64,000 nt of DNA from NCBI RefSeq assembly GCF_003515075.1, contig NZ_QWLV01000010.1, forward strand, positions 47,665-111,664, in the 5' to 3' direction. Below, in pieces: positions 8,435 through 18,170 of the stretch (the first letter of the stretch is position 1; every line of letters starts with the position of its first letter). The translations under genes were made by a program, and so were the position numbers. This DNA is from Sphingomonas gilva (GTDB lineage Bacteria; Pseudomonadota; Alphaproteobacteria; Sphingomonadales; Sphingomonadaceae). The notes below the pieces were generated by a model that saw only the letters and a program-made list of their open reading frames with translations, was not told the origin of the DNA and searched no databases.

Positions 8435-9738
8435 TGCTCGCCGACAAGGACCGCATCTTCACCAACGTCTATGGTTTCCAGCCGTGGAATCTCGACGCGG
8501 CGCTGAAGCGCGGCGACTGGGACGACACCAAGGGGCTGATGGCGCGCGGACAGGACGCGATCATCGAGGAGATCAAGGCCTCGGGGCTGCGCGGGCGCGG
8601 CGGGGCGGGCTTCCCGACGGGCATGAAGTGGAGCTTCATGCCCAAGGAATCGAAGGACGGCCGGCCCAATTTCCTGGTCATCAACGCCGACGAATCGGAA
8701 CCGGGCAGCTGCAAGGACCGCGAGATCATCCGCCACGATCCGCACAAGCTGATCGAGGGCGCGCTGATCGCCGGCTTCGCGATGCGCGCGCGGGCGGCGT
8801 ACATCTACATTCGCGGCGAGTTCATCCGCGAGGCGGAGACGCTGTTCGCCGCGGTTGCCGAGGCGTACGACAAGGGTCTGCTCGGCAAGAATGCCGCCAA
8901 GTCCGGCTATGACTTCGACGTGTTCGTCCACCGCGGCGCGGGCGCGTACATCTGCGGCGAAGAGACCGCGATGCTCGAAAGCCTGGAGGGCAAGAAGGGC
9001 CAGCCGCGCCTGAAGCCGCCCTTCCCGGCGGGCGCGGGACTCTATGGCTGCCCGACGACGGTCAACAATGTCGAATCGATCGCTGTGGTGCCGACGATCC
9101 TCCGGCGCGGAGCGGCCTGGTTCAAGGGCTTCGGCAACGAAGGCAATGCCGGGACCAAGCTGTTCCAGCTTTCCGGCCATGTGAACACGCCCTGCGTGGT
9201 CGAGGAATCGATGTCGATCCCGTTCCGCGAGCTGATCGAGAAGCATGGCGGCGGAATTCGCGGCGGGTGGGACAATCTGCTCGCGGTGATCCCCGGCGGA
9301 TCGTCGGTGCCGCTGGTGCCGGCGGCGCAGATTATGGACGCGCCGATGGATTTCGATGGGCTGAAGGCGCTCGGATCGGGCCTCGGCACCGCCGCCGTGA
9401 TCGTCATGGACAAGTCCACCGACATCGTCCGCGCGATCAGCCGCATCAGCTATTTCTACAAGCACGAAAGCTGCGGCCAATGCACCCCGTGCCGCGAAGG
9501 CACCGGCTGGATGTGGCGCGTGATGGAGCGGCTGCGCGAGGGCGATGCCGACATCAGCGAGATCGACATGCTGCACGAAGTCACCAAGCAGGTCGAAGGC
9601 CACACCATCTGCGCGCTGGGCGACGCCGCCGCCTGGCCGATCCAGGGCCTGATCCGGCATTTTCGGCCGGAGATCGAGCGGCGGATCGCCGAGAAGAACG
9701 GTGGTTATCTTGCTCCCATGATGGAGGCGGCGGAGTAA
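8434..9738 (+). CDS. nuoF: NADH-quinone oxidoreductase subunit F (NADH/FMN)
   Basis: This 434-residue subunit oxidises NADH via FMN. The glycine-rich nucleotide site reads [16 protein letters not shown] near residue 50, and the N3 [4Fe-4S] ligands are in [13 protein letters not shown] with a later Cys in [13 protein letters not shown]. The length is normal. It begins on the stop of the upstream micro-ORF and ends on the ATG of nuoG (TAATG), so translation is coupled along the operon. Confidence 0.97.
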   Translation: MLADKDRIFTNVYGFQPWNLDAALKRGDWDDTKGLMARGQDAIIEEIKASGLRGRGGAGFPTGMKWSFMPKESKDGRPNFLVINADESEPGSCKDREIIRHDPHKLIEGALIAGFAMRARAAYIYIRGEFIREAETLFAAVAEAYDKGLLGKNAAKSGYDFDVFVHRGAGAYICGEETAMLESLEGKKGQPRLKPPFPAGAGLYGCPTTVNNVESIAVVPTILRRGAAWFKGFGNEGNAGTKLFQLSGHVNTPCVVEESMSIPFRELIEKHGGGIRGGWDNLLAVIPGGSSVPLVPAAQIMDAPMDFDGLKALGSGLGTAAVIVMDKSTDIVRAISRISYFYKHESCGQCTPCREGTGWMWRVMERLREGDADISEIDMLHEVTKQVEGHTICALGDAAAWPIQGLIRHFRPEIERRIAEKNGGYLAPMMEAAE

Positions 9739-11762
9739 TGCCGACACTCAAGGTAGACGGGATCGAAGTTGAAGTCCCAGCAGGCGCCACCGTGCTCCAG
9801 GCATGCGAGGCGGCGGGGAAGGAGATCCCGCGCTTCTGCTATCACGAACGGCTGTCGATAGCGGGCAATTGCCGGATGTGCCTGGTGGAGGTGAAGCCGG
9901 GGCCGCCCAAGCCGCAGGCGTCCTGTGCGCTTCCCGCCGCCGACGGGCAGGAGATCCGCACCGATTCGCCGATGGTCAAACATGCGCGCGAAGGGGTGAT
10001 GGAGTTCCTCCTGATCAACCACCCGCTCGATTGCCCGATCTGTGACCAGGGCGGCGAATGCGACCTGCAGGACCAGTCGATCGCATACGGCAAGGGCCAC
10101 AGCCGCTACGACGCCAACAAGCGGGCGGTGACCGAGAAATATATGGGGCCGATCGTCAAGACGATCATGACCCGCTGCATCCATTGCACCCGCTGCGTGC
10201 GCTTCGCCGAGGAGGTCGCCGGCGTCGAGGAGATCGGCGCGCTGGGGCGCGGCGAGGGGATGCAGATCACCTCGTACCTCGAACAGGCGGTGACATCCGA
10301 GCTGTCGGGCAATGTCGTCGACCTGTGCCCGGTGGGCGCGCTGACCAGCAAGCCCTACGCTTTCGAGGCGCGGCCGTGGGAGCTGAAGAAGACGCTCTCC
10401 ATCGACGTGATGGACGCGGTCGGCACCAACATCCGCCTCGACAGCCGCGGCCGGCAGGTGCTGCGCGCGCTGCCCAGGATCAACGAGGACGTCAACGAGG
10501 AATGGGCGCACGACAAGACCCGTCATGCGGTGGACGGCCTTGTGCGGCGGCGTCTGGACCGCCCATTCGTGCGGCGCGACGGCAAGCTCGTGCCCGCAAG
10601 CTGGGACGAGGCGTTCGCCGCGATCGCCGCCGTGGATGCGGGATCGAGCATCGCCGCGATCCACGGCGATCTGGTCGATTGCGAGACTTTGTTCGCTGCC
10701 CGGGCGCTCGTCACCGCGATGGGCGGCAGCCTCCTCGAAGGCCGTCAGACGGGGATGGATTACGACACCTCCAGCCTGGCCGCGGTCAATTTCAACACCA
10801 CCATCGCGGGGGCCGAGGAAGCCGACGCGATCCTGCTGATCGGCACCAACCTGCGCTGGGAAGCGCCGCTGGTGAACACGCGTATCCGGAAGGCGATCAA
10901 GAAGGGCGCGAAGGTCTTCGCCATCGGGCCGGAGATCGACCTGACTTACAAGGTCGAATGGCTAGGCGACGATCTGTCGCTGCTCGGCAAGCTGCCCAAG
11001 GCGGCCGCCGATGCGTTCGACAAGGCCGAGCGGCCAATGGTGATCGTCGGCGGCGCGGCGTTGAAGGGCGGGCACGGCGCGGCGCTGGCGCTGGCCAAGA
11101 CGCTCAACCTGGTGCGCGATGCCGCTTCGACAGGCTCAGGACAGGGCTGGAACGGCTTCAACGTTCTCCACATGGCTGCGAGCCGGATGGGGGGGCTGAT
11201 GCTGGGCTATGCGCAGAAGGGCGGCATCGCCGATATCGCCGCCGCGAAGCCGAGGCTGGCGTTCTTCCTCGGCGCGGACGAGGTCGATTTCTCGGCCTTC
11301 GCAGACAGCTTCAAGGTCTATATCGGCCATCACGGCGACAGGGGCGCGCATGCGGCGGACGTGGTGCTGCCCGGTGCGAGCTATGCCGAAAAGCCCGGCA
11401 CCTATGTCAATCTCGAAGGCCGCGTGCAGCGCGGCGACCGTGCGGTGTTCCCGCCGGGCGACGCGCGCGAGGACTGGACGATCCTGCGCGCGCTTTCCGA
11501 AAAGCTCGGCCACACGCTGCCGTTCGACACGTTCGAGCAACTGCGCGCCAAGATGGCCGAGGCTGCGCCCGCTTTAGGGCAGGAGGGGCTGGTCCGCTTC
11601 GACTGGAACCCGCCCAAGCTGGCGGCCAAGGGCGAGGGCAAGGTGACCTATCCGATCGCCGACTTCTACATGACCAACGCCATCTGCCGCGCCTCCCCGA
11701 CGATGCAGCGCTGCTCGGCCGAGCTGGTCCACGGTGAAGACTTCGCGGAGGCGGCGGAATGA
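9738..11762 (+). CDS. nuoG: NADH-quinone oxidoreductase subunit G
   Basis: The start is the ATG sharing a base with the nuoF stop, giving 674 residues; a longer open frame upstream overlaps nuoF and is rejected. The N-terminus has the [2Fe-2S] ligands ([16 protein letters not shown]), the His-Cys3 site [17 protein letters not shown] and a [4Fe-4S] motif [10 protein letters not shown], then a molybdopterin-oxidoreductase-like domain. It relays electrons through the peripheral arm. Residues about 462-470 (AASTGSGQG) are encoded by a copy of a dispersed repeat, cttcgacaggctcaggacag, at 11125-11144. This looks like an in-frame insertion in a surface loop of the C-terminal domain. Confidence 0.96.
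   Translation: MPTLKVDGIEVEVPAGATVLQACEAAGKEIPRFCYHERLSIAGNCRMCLVEVKPGPPKPQASCALPAADGQEIRTDSPMVKHAREGVMEFLLINHPLDCPICDQGGECDLQDQSIAYGKGHSRYDANKRAVTEKYMGPIVKTIMTRCIHCTRCVRFAEEVAGVEEIGALGRGEGMQITSYLEQAVTSELSGNVVDLCPVGALTSKPYAFEARPWELKKTLSIDVMDAVGTNIRLDSRGRQVLRALPRINEDVNEEWAHDKTRHAVDGLVRRRLDRPFVRRDGKLVPASWDEAFAAIAAVDAGSSIAAIHGDLVDCETLFAARALVTAMGGSLLEGRQTGMDYDTSSLAAVNFNTTIAGAEEADAILLIGTNLRWEAPLVNTRIRKAIKKGAKVFAIGPEIDLTYKVEWLGDDLSLLGKLPKAAADAFDKAERPMVIVGGAALKGGHGAALALAKTLNLVRDAASTGSGQGWNGFNVLHMAASRMGGLMLGYAQKGGIADIAAAKPRLAFFLGADEVDFSAFADSFKVYIGHHGDRGAHAADVVLPGASYAEKPGTYVNLEGRVQRGDRAVFPPGDAREDWTILRALSEKLGHTLPFDTFEQLRAKMAEAAPALGQEGLVRFDWNPPKLAAKGEGKVTYPIADFYMTNAICRASPTMQRCSAELVHGEDFAEAAE
11125..11145. 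repeat. Repeat fragment inside the nuoG coding sequence
   Basis: The sequence cttcgacaggctcaggacag matches, from memory, a dispersed extragenic repeat seen often in sphingomonads and other GC-rich bacteria, normally found between genes. Here it is in frame within nuoG and is read as A-S-T-G-S-G-Q. The flanking residues (LVRD before, WNGFNVLH after) look like conserved NuoG sequence, so the repeat seems to add about 7-9 residues. Confidence 0.55.
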
Positions 11763-12817
11763 CCGCGTGGTTCGAATCATGGGGCATGATGCACGGTTGG
11801 GCGTGGTTCCTCGCCACGATCATCGGCATCCTCATCATCGCTTTGCCGCTGATGCTGGCCGTGGCGATGATCATCTATGCCGACCGCAAGATCTGGGCGG
11901 CGATGGCTCTCCGGCGCGGACCCAATGTGGTGGGGCCGTTCGGATTGCTTCAGTCGTTCGCAGACGGTCTGAAGGTGTTCCTTCAGGAAACCATCGTGCC
12001 GGCTGCGGCCAATCGCGGACTGTTCCTGCTCGCGCCGATCATCACCTTCACTATCGCGCTGATCGTCTGGGCGGTGATCCCGTTCGATGCGGGCGTGGTG
12101 CTGGCCGATATCAACGTCGGCCTTCTCTACATCCTCGCGGCGTCGTCCCTCGGCGTCTATGGGGTGATCATCGCCGGCTGGGCGTCCAACTCGAAATACC
12201 CCTTCTACAGCGCCTTGCGCGCCGCTGCGCAGATGGTGTCCTACGAGGTGTCGATCGGCTTCGTGCTGATCTCGGTCGTGCTGTGGGCGGGAACGTTCAA
12301 CCTGTCGGGCATCGTGCTCGGCCAGGAGGCGCACGTTTTCGGGCTCTTGAATGGCTATGGCTTCAACCCGCTCCTGTTCCCGATGGCGGTGGTGTTCCTG
12401 ATCTCCTCGATGGCGGAGACCGCGCGTGCGCCGTTCGACCTGACCGAGGCGGAGAGCGAGCTCGTCGCCGGCTATCAGACCGAATATTCGTCAATGGCCT
12501 TCGCGCTGTTCTGGCTGGGTGAGTATGCGAACGTCATCCTGATGTGCGCGCTGAACGCCATCCTGTTCTGGGGCGGCTGGCTGCCGCCGCTCGATATCGA
12601 CCTGATTCCCTGGTTCGACATTCCCGGCATCCTCTGGCTGTTCGGCAAGATTCTGTTCTTCTTCTTCGTGTTCAGCTGGGTGAAGGCGACCGTCCCGCGC
12701 TTCCGCTACGACCAGCTGATGCGACTGGGCTGGAAGATCTTCCTGCCGCTGTCGCTGACCTTCCTGTTCCTGATCTCGGGCTATCTGATGCTGGTCCGCT
12801 ACGGAGTGCCCGCATGA
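11759..12817 (+). CDS. nuoH: NADH-quinone oxidoreductase subunit H
   Basis: This 352-residue subunit has eight or more membrane helices and links the quinone chamber to the proton-pumping arm. Landmarks are [45 protein letters not shown] and [19 protein letters not shown]. The acidic residues of the [10 protein letters not shown] loop, important for the quinone site, are intact. It overlaps nuoG by four bases and nuoI by four bases. Confidence 0.97.
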   Translation: MTAWFESWGMMHGWAWFLATIIGILIIALPLMLAVAMIIYADRKIWAAMALRRGPNVVGPFGLLQSFADGLKVFLQETIVPAAANRGLFLLAPIITFTIALIVWAVIPFDAGVVLADINVGLLYILAASSLGVYGVIIAGWASNSKYPFYSALRAAAQMVSYEVSIGFVLISVVLWAGTFNLSGIVLGQEAHVFGLLNGYGFNPLLFPMAVVFLISSMAETARAPFDLTEAESELVAGYQTEYSSMAFALFWLGEYANVILMCALNAILFWGGWLPPLDIDLIPWFDIPGILWLFGKILFFFFVFSWVKATVPRFRYDQLMRLGWKIFLPLSLTFLFLISGYLMLVRYGVPA

Positions 12818-13299
12818 GCATTGCTGCCCATATCAAGGCGTTCACCCTGTGGGAGTTCGTCAAGGCGCATGCGCTGACCTTGAGGTATTTCTTCAAGCCC
12901 AAGGCGACGATCAACTATCCATTCGAGAAGAACCCGATCTCGCCCCGGTTCCGCGGCGAGCATGCGCTGCGGCGTTATCCGAACGGGGAGGAGCGGTGCA
13001 TCGCGTGCAAGCTGTGCGAGGCGGTGTGCCCGGCGCAGGCGATCACCATCGAGGCTGAGCCGCGCGACGACGGATCGCGCCGCACGACGCGCTACGATAT
13101 CGATATGACCAAGTGCATCTATTGCGGATTCTGCCAGGAGGCCTGCCCGGTCGATGCGATCGTCGAGGGGCCGAACTTCGAATTTTCGACCGAAACCCGC
13201 GAGGAACTGATCTACGACAAGTCCAAGCTGCTCGACAACGGCGACCGGTGGGAGCGTGCGATCGCCGCGAACCTTGCCGCCGATGCGCCCTACCGTTAA
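12814..13299 (+). CDS. nuoI: NADH-quinone oxidoreductase subunit I (two 4Fe-4S clusters)
   Basis: The start is ATG 12814, overlapping the nuoH stop, giving 161 residues. Two ferredoxin-type motifs, [12 protein letters not shown] and [12 protein letters not shown], bind clusters N6a and N6b, which pass electrons toward N2 in NuoB. An amphipathic N-terminal helix lies on the membrane. The length matches alphaproteobacterial NuoI. It is followed by 33 bases and then nuoJ. Confidence 0.97.
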   Translation: MSIAAHIKAFTLWEFVKAHALTLRYFFKPKATINYPFEKNPISPRFRGEHALRRYPNGEERCIACKLCEAVCPAQAITIEAEPRDDGSRRTTRYDIDMTKCIYCGFCQEACPVDAIVEGPNFEFSTETREELIYDKSKLLDNGDRWERAIAANLAADAPYR

Positions 13300-13332
13300 G
13301 CGCCACGCCACCAAGAGGGGCCATCTGCCAGC

Positions 13333-13944
13333 GTGATTCAGACACTCGCCTTTTACCTGTTCGCCATCGTCGTCATCGCCGCGGCGGTGCTGACGATCAC
13401 CGCGCGCAACCCGGTGCATTCGGTGCTGTGGCTGATCCTGGCGTTCTTCAACGCCGCCGGGTTGATGCTGATCGCCGGCGCCGAGTTCATCGCGATGCTG
13501 CTGGTGATCGTCTATGTCGGCGCGGTCGCGGTGCTGTTCCTGTTCGTCGTGATGATGCTCGACGTCGATTTCGCGGAGATGCGCGCCGGCTTCATGCGGT
13601 ATCTGCCGTTCGGGCTGCTGCTGGCGCTGGTGCTGGCTGCCGAGGTGATCTTCGCCGTCGCCGCGTGGAACGCCGGGGGTGTGGACATGGGCGCGCGGAT
13701 CGCGCCGGCGGCAGGCGACATGCCCAATATCGAAGCGATGGGGCGGCTGCTCTACACGCGCTATTTATACATCTTCGAAGCTGCCGGGCTGGTTCTGCTG
13801 GTGGCGATGGTCGGCGCGATCGTGCTTACGCACCGTACCCGGGGCGGCACGCGGCCGCAGAATATCGCGCGGCAGGTGCGCCGGCGCCCCCAGGATTCGA
13901 CGCGCAACATGAAGCCCAGCGTCGGACAGGGGGTGGAGTTGTGA
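13333..13944 (+). CDS. nuoJ: NADH-quinone oxidoreductase subunit J
   Basis: This 203-residue membrane subunit starts with GTG at 13333. It has five predicted helices, with the third containing the pi-bulge region EFIAMLLVIVYVGAVAVLF typical of NuoJ. NuoJ lies between the quinone site and the antiporter-like subunits and helps couple electron transfer to proton pumping. The final segment is basic (HRTRGGTRPQNIARQVRRRP). A family C palindrome pair lies between it and nuoK. Confidence 0.95.
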   Translation: MIQTLAFYLFAIVVIAAAVLTITARNPVHSVLWLILAFFNAAGLMLIAGAEFIAMLLVIVYVGAVAVLFLFVVMMLDVDFAEMRAGFMRYLPFGLLLALVLAAEVIFAVAAWNAGGVDMGARIAPAAGDMPNIEAMGRLLYTRYLYIFEAAGLVLLVAMVGAIVLTHRTRGGTRPQNIARQVRRRPQDSTRNMKPSVGQGVEL

Positions 13945-13967
13945 GGCCCCAACCGTTCCTCCTTACC

Positions 13968-14058
13968 CGTCATGCCGGACTTGTTCCGGCATCCATTGCG
14001 CCACAAGCGAGCGCCTGGCCGGAGGAGAGATGGGCCCCGGAACAAGTCCGGGGTGACG
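13968..14058. repeat. Family C palindrome pair inside the nuo operon (nuoJ-nuoK)
   Basis: The left arm starts at 13968 with cgtcatgccggacttgttcc and contains its own palindrome (tgccgg...ccggca). The right arm, 14035-14058, is the inverse with cccc/gggg in place of tgcc/ggca, ending cggggtgacg. The same pair occurs in opposite orientation at 53357-53449, and half of it at 63875-63897. The layout is that of two inverted REP units about 40 bases apart. In RNA it would fold into strong hairpins between nuoJ and nuoK. Confidence 0.85.
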
Positions 14059-14098
14059 AGCTTGGTTATGGCGCGGTCCTAGTTGCAGGAGCCGCGAT

Positions 14099-14404
14099 AT
14101 GATCGGCCTGACCCACTATCTCGTCGTCGCTGCGATCCTGTTCGTCATCGGCGTGCTGGGCATCTTCATCAACCGGAAGAACATTATCGTCATCCTGATG
14201 GCGATCGAGCTGATCCTGCTGGCGGTGAACATCAACCTGATCGCCTTTTCGGCGGCGCTGGGCGATCTGGTCGGCCAGGTGTTCAGCATGTTCGTGTTGA
14301 CCGTGGCGGCAGGCGAGGCGGCGATCGGACTGGCCATTCTGGTGATCTATTTCCGCGGCCGGGGGACGATTTCGGTCGACGATCCCAGCCGGATGAAGGG
14401 CTGA
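14099..14404 (+). CDS. nuoK: NADH-quinone oxidoreductase subunit K
   Basis: This 101-residue protein has three membrane helices, the normal size for NuoK (MrpC-like). It carries the conserved membrane glutamates in [17 protein letters not shown] and [19 protein letters not shown], which form part of the proton path. It starts at ATG 14099, about 150 bases after nuoJ because of the intervening palindrome pair. Four bases separate its stop from the nuoL start. Confidence 0.97.
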   Translation: MIGLTHYLVVAAILFVIGVLGIFINRKNIIVILMAIELILLAVNINLIAFSAALGDLVGQVFSMFVLTVAAGEAAIGLAILVIYFRGRGTISVDDPSRMKG

Positions 14405-14408
14405 ACAC

Positions 14409-16490
14409 GTGAACATCCAGCTCATCGTCTTCCTGCCCTTGCTGGCGGCGATCATCGTCGGCCTGGGCAACCGCATGCTCGGCAATATTGTCGGCAAGCT
14501 GATCACCACCGGCGCGCTGTTCGCGTCGTGCGCGCTCAGCTGGCCGATCTTTCTGGCGTTTCTTGGCGGCGATCAGGCGGCTTATGTCCAGCCGGTCTTC
14601 AGCTGGATCGTTTCGGGCGACCTGAACGTCGACTGGGCGCTGCGCGTCGACACGCTGACCGCGGTGATGCTGGTCGTCATCACCACCGTCTCCGCGCTCG
14701 TCCATCTCTATAGCTGGGGCTATATGGAGGAGGACCCGGATCAGCCGCGCTTCTTCGCCTATCTGTCGCTGTTCACCTTCGCGATGCTGATGCTGGTGAC
14801 CGCGGACAACCTGGTCCAGATGTTCTTCGGCTGGGAGGGCGTCGGCCTCGCCAGCTATCTGCTGATCGGCTTCTGGTTCAAGAAGCCTTCCGCAAACGCC
14901 GCCGCGATCAAGGCGTTCGTCGTCAACCGCGTCGGCGATCTTGGCTTCATGCTCGGCATCTTCGGCACCTTTCTGGTGTTCGGCACCATCTCGATCCCCG
15001 AGATCCTTGAGGCGGCGCCCGGCATGGCGGGATCGACCATCGGCTTCCTCGGCTACCGCTTCGACACGATGACCGTGCTGTGCCTGCTGCTCTTCATCGG
15101 CGCCATGGGCAAATCCGCGCAGCTGGGCCTGCACACCTGGTTGCCCGACGCGATGGAGGGTCCGACGCCGGTTTCAGCGCTGATCCATGCGGCGACGATG
15201 GTGACCGCGGGTGTGTTCATGGTCTGCCGCCTGTCGCCGATGTTCGAGGTCGCGCCGGTGGCATTGGGCTTCGTCACCTTCATCGGCGCCGCGACCTGCC
15301 TGTTCGCCGCGACCGTCGGCACCGCGCAGATGGATATCAAGCGGGTGATCGCCTATTCGACCTGTTCGCAGCTCGGCTATATGTTCTTCGCGGCCGGCGT
15401 CGGTGCCTACAACGCGGCGATGTTCCACCTTTTCACCCACGCCTTCTTCAAGGCGCTGCTGTTCCTGGGTGCGGGATCGGTGATCCACGCGATGCACCAT
15501 GAGCAGGATATGCGTTTCTACGGCGGACTGCGTAAGAGCATCCCGTTCACCTTCTGGATGATGATGGCGGGCACGCTCGCGATCACCGGGGTCGGCGTCT
15601 ATTGGCTGCATGCGGGCTTTGCCGGCTTCCATTCGAAGGACGCGATCCTGGAGGCGGCTTATGCCAGCGGCGGGGGCGGGGTCACAGCCTTCTGGGTAGG
15701 CGCGTTCGCGGCGCTGCTCACCAGTTTCTATTCGTGGCGGCTGATCTTCATGACCTTCTTCGGAGAGCCGCGCTGGGCGGCGTCCGAGCACATCCAGCAC
15801 GCGCTGCACGATGCGCATGGCGATCACGACACGCACGCCCATGGCGACGCGCACGACAATGCGCCCGCGCAGGAGAATGCCGGGCACGATCCGCACACGC
15901 ATGCGCCGGGTGCGGCGGAGGTGAAGACCGGCACCGGCGGCTATCACCCGCACGAAAGCCCGCTGACCATGCTGGTGCCGCTGGGCGTGCTGGCGATCGG
16001 CGCGGTGCTCGCCGGCTTCGTCTTCAGCCACGCCTTCCTTGAGAATGGCGCCTTCTGGGTCGGGTCGCTCGCCTATGACGAGCATCTGATGCACGCGATG
16101 CATGAGGTGCCATTGTGGGTGAAGCTGTCGGCGACCGCGGCGATGCTGATAGGCCTGGGAATCGCGGTGCTGGCGTATCTGGTCCATCGCGACTGGCCGG
16201 CGCGCTTCACCGAAAGCTTCCGCGTGCTCCACGCCTTCGTGCTCAACAAATGGTATTTCGACGAACTGTACCATGTCGTTTTCGTCAAGCCGGCCTTCTG
16301 GCTGGGGCGCCTGTTCTGGAAGAAGGGCGATGAGGGCACGATCGACCGGTTCGGCCCCAACGGCCTGGCCGCGCTGGTGGCGGGCGGCGGCCGGATTACG
16401 GCGCGGCTGCAGTCGGGCTATGTCTATACCTATGCGCTGGTGATGCTGCTCGGCCTGACCGCCGCGGTCACCTGGGCGATTTCGCGATGA
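14409..16490 (+). CDS. nuoL: NADH-quinone oxidoreductase subunit L with a His-rich loop
   Basis: This 693-residue antiporter-like subunit starts with GTG. It shows the proton-pumping helices ([19 protein letters not shown], then [20 protein letters not shown]) and the long C-terminal lateral helix region. Between the late helices, at about residues 459-515, lies a hydrophilic loop with 13 histidines mixed with Asp, Ala and Gly (for example [17 protein letters not shown]). Loops here vary among species, and short His runs are known in alphaproteobacterial NuoL, but this one is striking and could bind metal. The rest is intact. Confidence 0.96.
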   Translation: MNIQLIVFLPLLAAIIVGLGNRMLGNIVGKLITTGALFASCALSWPIFLAFLGGDQAAYVQPVFSWIVSGDLNVDWALRVDTLTAVMLVVITTVSALVHLYSWGYMEEDPDQPRFFAYLSLFTFAMLMLVTADNLVQMFFGWEGVGLASYLLIGFWFKKPSANAAAIKAFVVNRVGDLGFMLGIFGTFLVFGTISIPEILEAAPGMAGSTIGFLGYRFDTMTVLCLLLFIGAMGKSAQLGLHTWLPDAMEGPTPVSALIHAATMVTAGVFMVCRLSPMFEVAPVALGFVTFIGAATCLFAATVGTAQMDIKRVIAYSTCSQLGYMFFAAGVGAYNAAMFHLFTHAFFKALLFLGAGSVIHAMHHEQDMRFYGGLRKSIPFTFWMMMAGTLAITGVGVYWLHAGFAGFHSKDAILEAAYASGGGGVTAFWVGAFAALLTSFYSWRLIFMTFFGEPRWAASEHIQHALHDAHGDHDTHAHGDAHDNAPAQENAGHDPHTHAPGAAEVKTGTGGYHPHESPLTMLVPLGVLAIGAVLAGFVFSHAFLENGAFWVGSLAYDEHLMHAMHEVPLWVKLSATAAMLIGLGIAVLAYLVHRDWPARFTESFRVLHAFVLNKWYFDELYHVVFVKPAFWLGRLFWKKGDEGTIDRFGPNGLAALVAGGGRITARLQSGYVYTYALVMLLGLTAAVTWAISR

Positions 16491-16503
16491 GCGCGGTCAT
16501 CTT

Positions 16504-16618
16504 CTCCCCTCCCTGCAAGGGAGGGGCCGGGGGTGGGTGCGCGCGCAGCGCGCTTCACGCCTCGCCGGTTTTCGCGGCGTCGACCCACCCCCTACCCCTC
16601 CCTTTCCAGGGAGGGGAG
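16504..16618. repeat. Family A palindrome pair inside the nuo operon (nuoL-nuoM)
   Basis: Two hairpins, ctcccctccctgcaagggag at 16505 onward and cccctccctttccagggagg at 16595 onward, flank a spacer with related ends (ggtgggt and acccacc). It fills most of the 135 bases between nuoL and nuoM. The open frame running through it into nuoM is not a real extension. As a strong RNA structure it may mark a processing or attenuation point in the operon transcript. Confidence 0.82.
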
Positions 16619-16625
16619 TAGAGTA

Positions 16626-18170
16626 ATGAATTTGGACGGTTTCCCTATCCTCTCCCTGATGATCGCGCTGCCGATGGCGGCGGCGATCGCCTGCCTCTTC
16701 GTCGGCGCCAATGCCGCGCGCTGGCTGGCCCTGGGGGCGACGCTGATCGACCTCGCCCTCGGCGTCATGCTGTGGGTCAATTACGATATCAGCGGGCCGC
16801 AGTGGCAGTTCACCGAATACGCCCCGCTGTTCGGGCGCTTCGCCTGGGCGCTGGGCATCGACGGCATGGCGCTGATGCTGCTGATGCTGACGGTGTTCCT
16901 GATGCCGATCTGCATCGGCGCCAGCTGGGAAGCGATCAAAACGCGGGTGCCCGAATACATGGCCGCCTTCCTGTTGATGGAAGTGCTGATGATCGGCGTG
17001 TTCGCCGCGCAGGATCTGTTCCTGTTCTACATCTTCTTCGAGGCCGGCCTGATCCCGATGTACCTGATCATCGGCATCTGGGGCGGGGCGAACCGCATCT
17101 ACGCCAGCTACAAATTCTTCCTCTACACGCTGCTCGGATCGGTGCTGATGCTGATCGCGATGCTGTGGATGGTGCAATTTGCCGGCACCACCAGCATTCC
17201 CGTGCTGCTCCAGACCGACTTCCCCGTTGAGGCGCAGACGTGGCTTTGGCTCGCCTTCTTCGCCAGCTTCGCGGTGAAGATGCCGATGTGGCCGGTGCAC
17301 ACCTGGCTGCCCGACGCGCACGTCCAGGCGCCGACCGCAGGTTCGGTCATTCTCGCGGGTGTGCTCCTCAAGATGGGTGGATACGGCTTCCTGCGTTTCA
17401 GCCTGCCGATGTTCCCCGAAGCCTCGGCGCAGCTGGTCTGGCTGATCTTCGCGCTGTCGATGATCGCAGTGGTCGCGACCAGCCTAATCGCGCTGGTCCA
17501 GCAGGACATGAAGAAGCTGATCGCCTATTCCTCGGTCGCGCACATGGCGATCGTCACGGTCGGGCTGTTTGCCTTCAACCGGCAGGGGATCGAGGGCGCG
17601 CTGATCGTGATGCTCAGCCACGGCCTGGTCTCCGGCGCGCTGTTCCTGTGCGTCGGCGTGATCTACGACCGGCTGCACACGCGCGAGATCGACCGCTATG
17701 GCGGGCTTTCGATCAACATGCCCAAATATGCCGTGCTGTTCCTGCTGTTCACCATGGCGGGGATCGGTTTGCCCGGCACGTCTGGCTTCGTCGGCGAGTT
17801 CCTGAGCCTGATGGGCGTATACCAGGTATCGAGCTGGGTGGCGCTGGTGTGCACGACGGGCATCATCCTGGGCGCGGCCTATTCGCTCTATCTCTATCGG
17901 CGCATCGCGTACGGCGATCTGACCAAGGACGATGTCCGCGCGATGCCGGACCTATCGGCGCGTGAACTGTGGCTGCTTGCGCCGATCGCTGCGGTGGTGC
18001 TGTGGATGGGCGTCTATCCGGAAAGCTTCCTGGCGCCGATGCGCAACGATGTCGGCACCTTGGTCGCGCGGATCGAGCGCGCGCGACCGGCGGGCGATGC
18101 GCATTTGACCGCGGGCAAGCCAGCCGCAGCAGCCGCTCATGCAGAGACCGCGCATGAGGGGGCGCACTGA
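16626..18170 (+). CDS. nuoM: NADH-quinone oxidoreductase subunit M
   Basis: The start is ATG 16626 just after the palindrome pair, giving 514 residues. The longer open frame reads through the repeat (a run of Arg and Pro) and is rejected. It is an antiporter-like proton pump with conserved FFEAGLIPMYLIIGIWGG, VKMPMWPVHTWLPDAHVQAP and GFVGEFLSLMG. The key Glu and Lys of the channel are in these motifs. The C-terminus has an Ala/His-rich tail. It shares one base with nuoN. Confidence 0.97.
   Translation: MNLDGFPILSLMIALPMAAAIACLFVGANAARWLALGATLIDLALGVMLWVNYDISGPQWQFTEYAPLFGRFAWALGIDGMALMLLMLTVFLMPICIGASWEAIKTRVPEYMAAFLLMEVLMIGVFAAQDLFLFYIFFEAGLIPMYLIIGIWGGANRIYASYKFFLYTLLGSVLMLIAMLWMVQFAGTTSIPVLLQTDFPVEAQTWLWLAFFASFAVKMPMWPVHTWLPDAHVQAPTAGSVILAGVLLKMGGYGFLRFSLPMFPEASAQLVWLIFALSMIAVVATSLIALVQQDMKKLIAYSSVAHMAIVTVGLFAFNRQGIEGALIVMLSHGLVSGALFLCVGVIYDRLHTREIDRYGGLSINMPKYAVLFLLFTMAGIGLPGTSGFVGEFLSLMGVYQVSSWVALVCTTGIILGAAYSLYLYRRIAYGDLTKDDVRAMPDLSARELWLLAPIAAVVLWMGVYPESFLAPMRNDVGTLVARIERARPAGDAHLTAGKPAAAAAHAETAHEGAH

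Noticed and set aside
16533..16625. N-terminal extension of nuoM through the palindrome
   Set aside because: The added residues are encoded by the repeat and do not look like NuoM; ATG 16626 gives the normal N-terminus.
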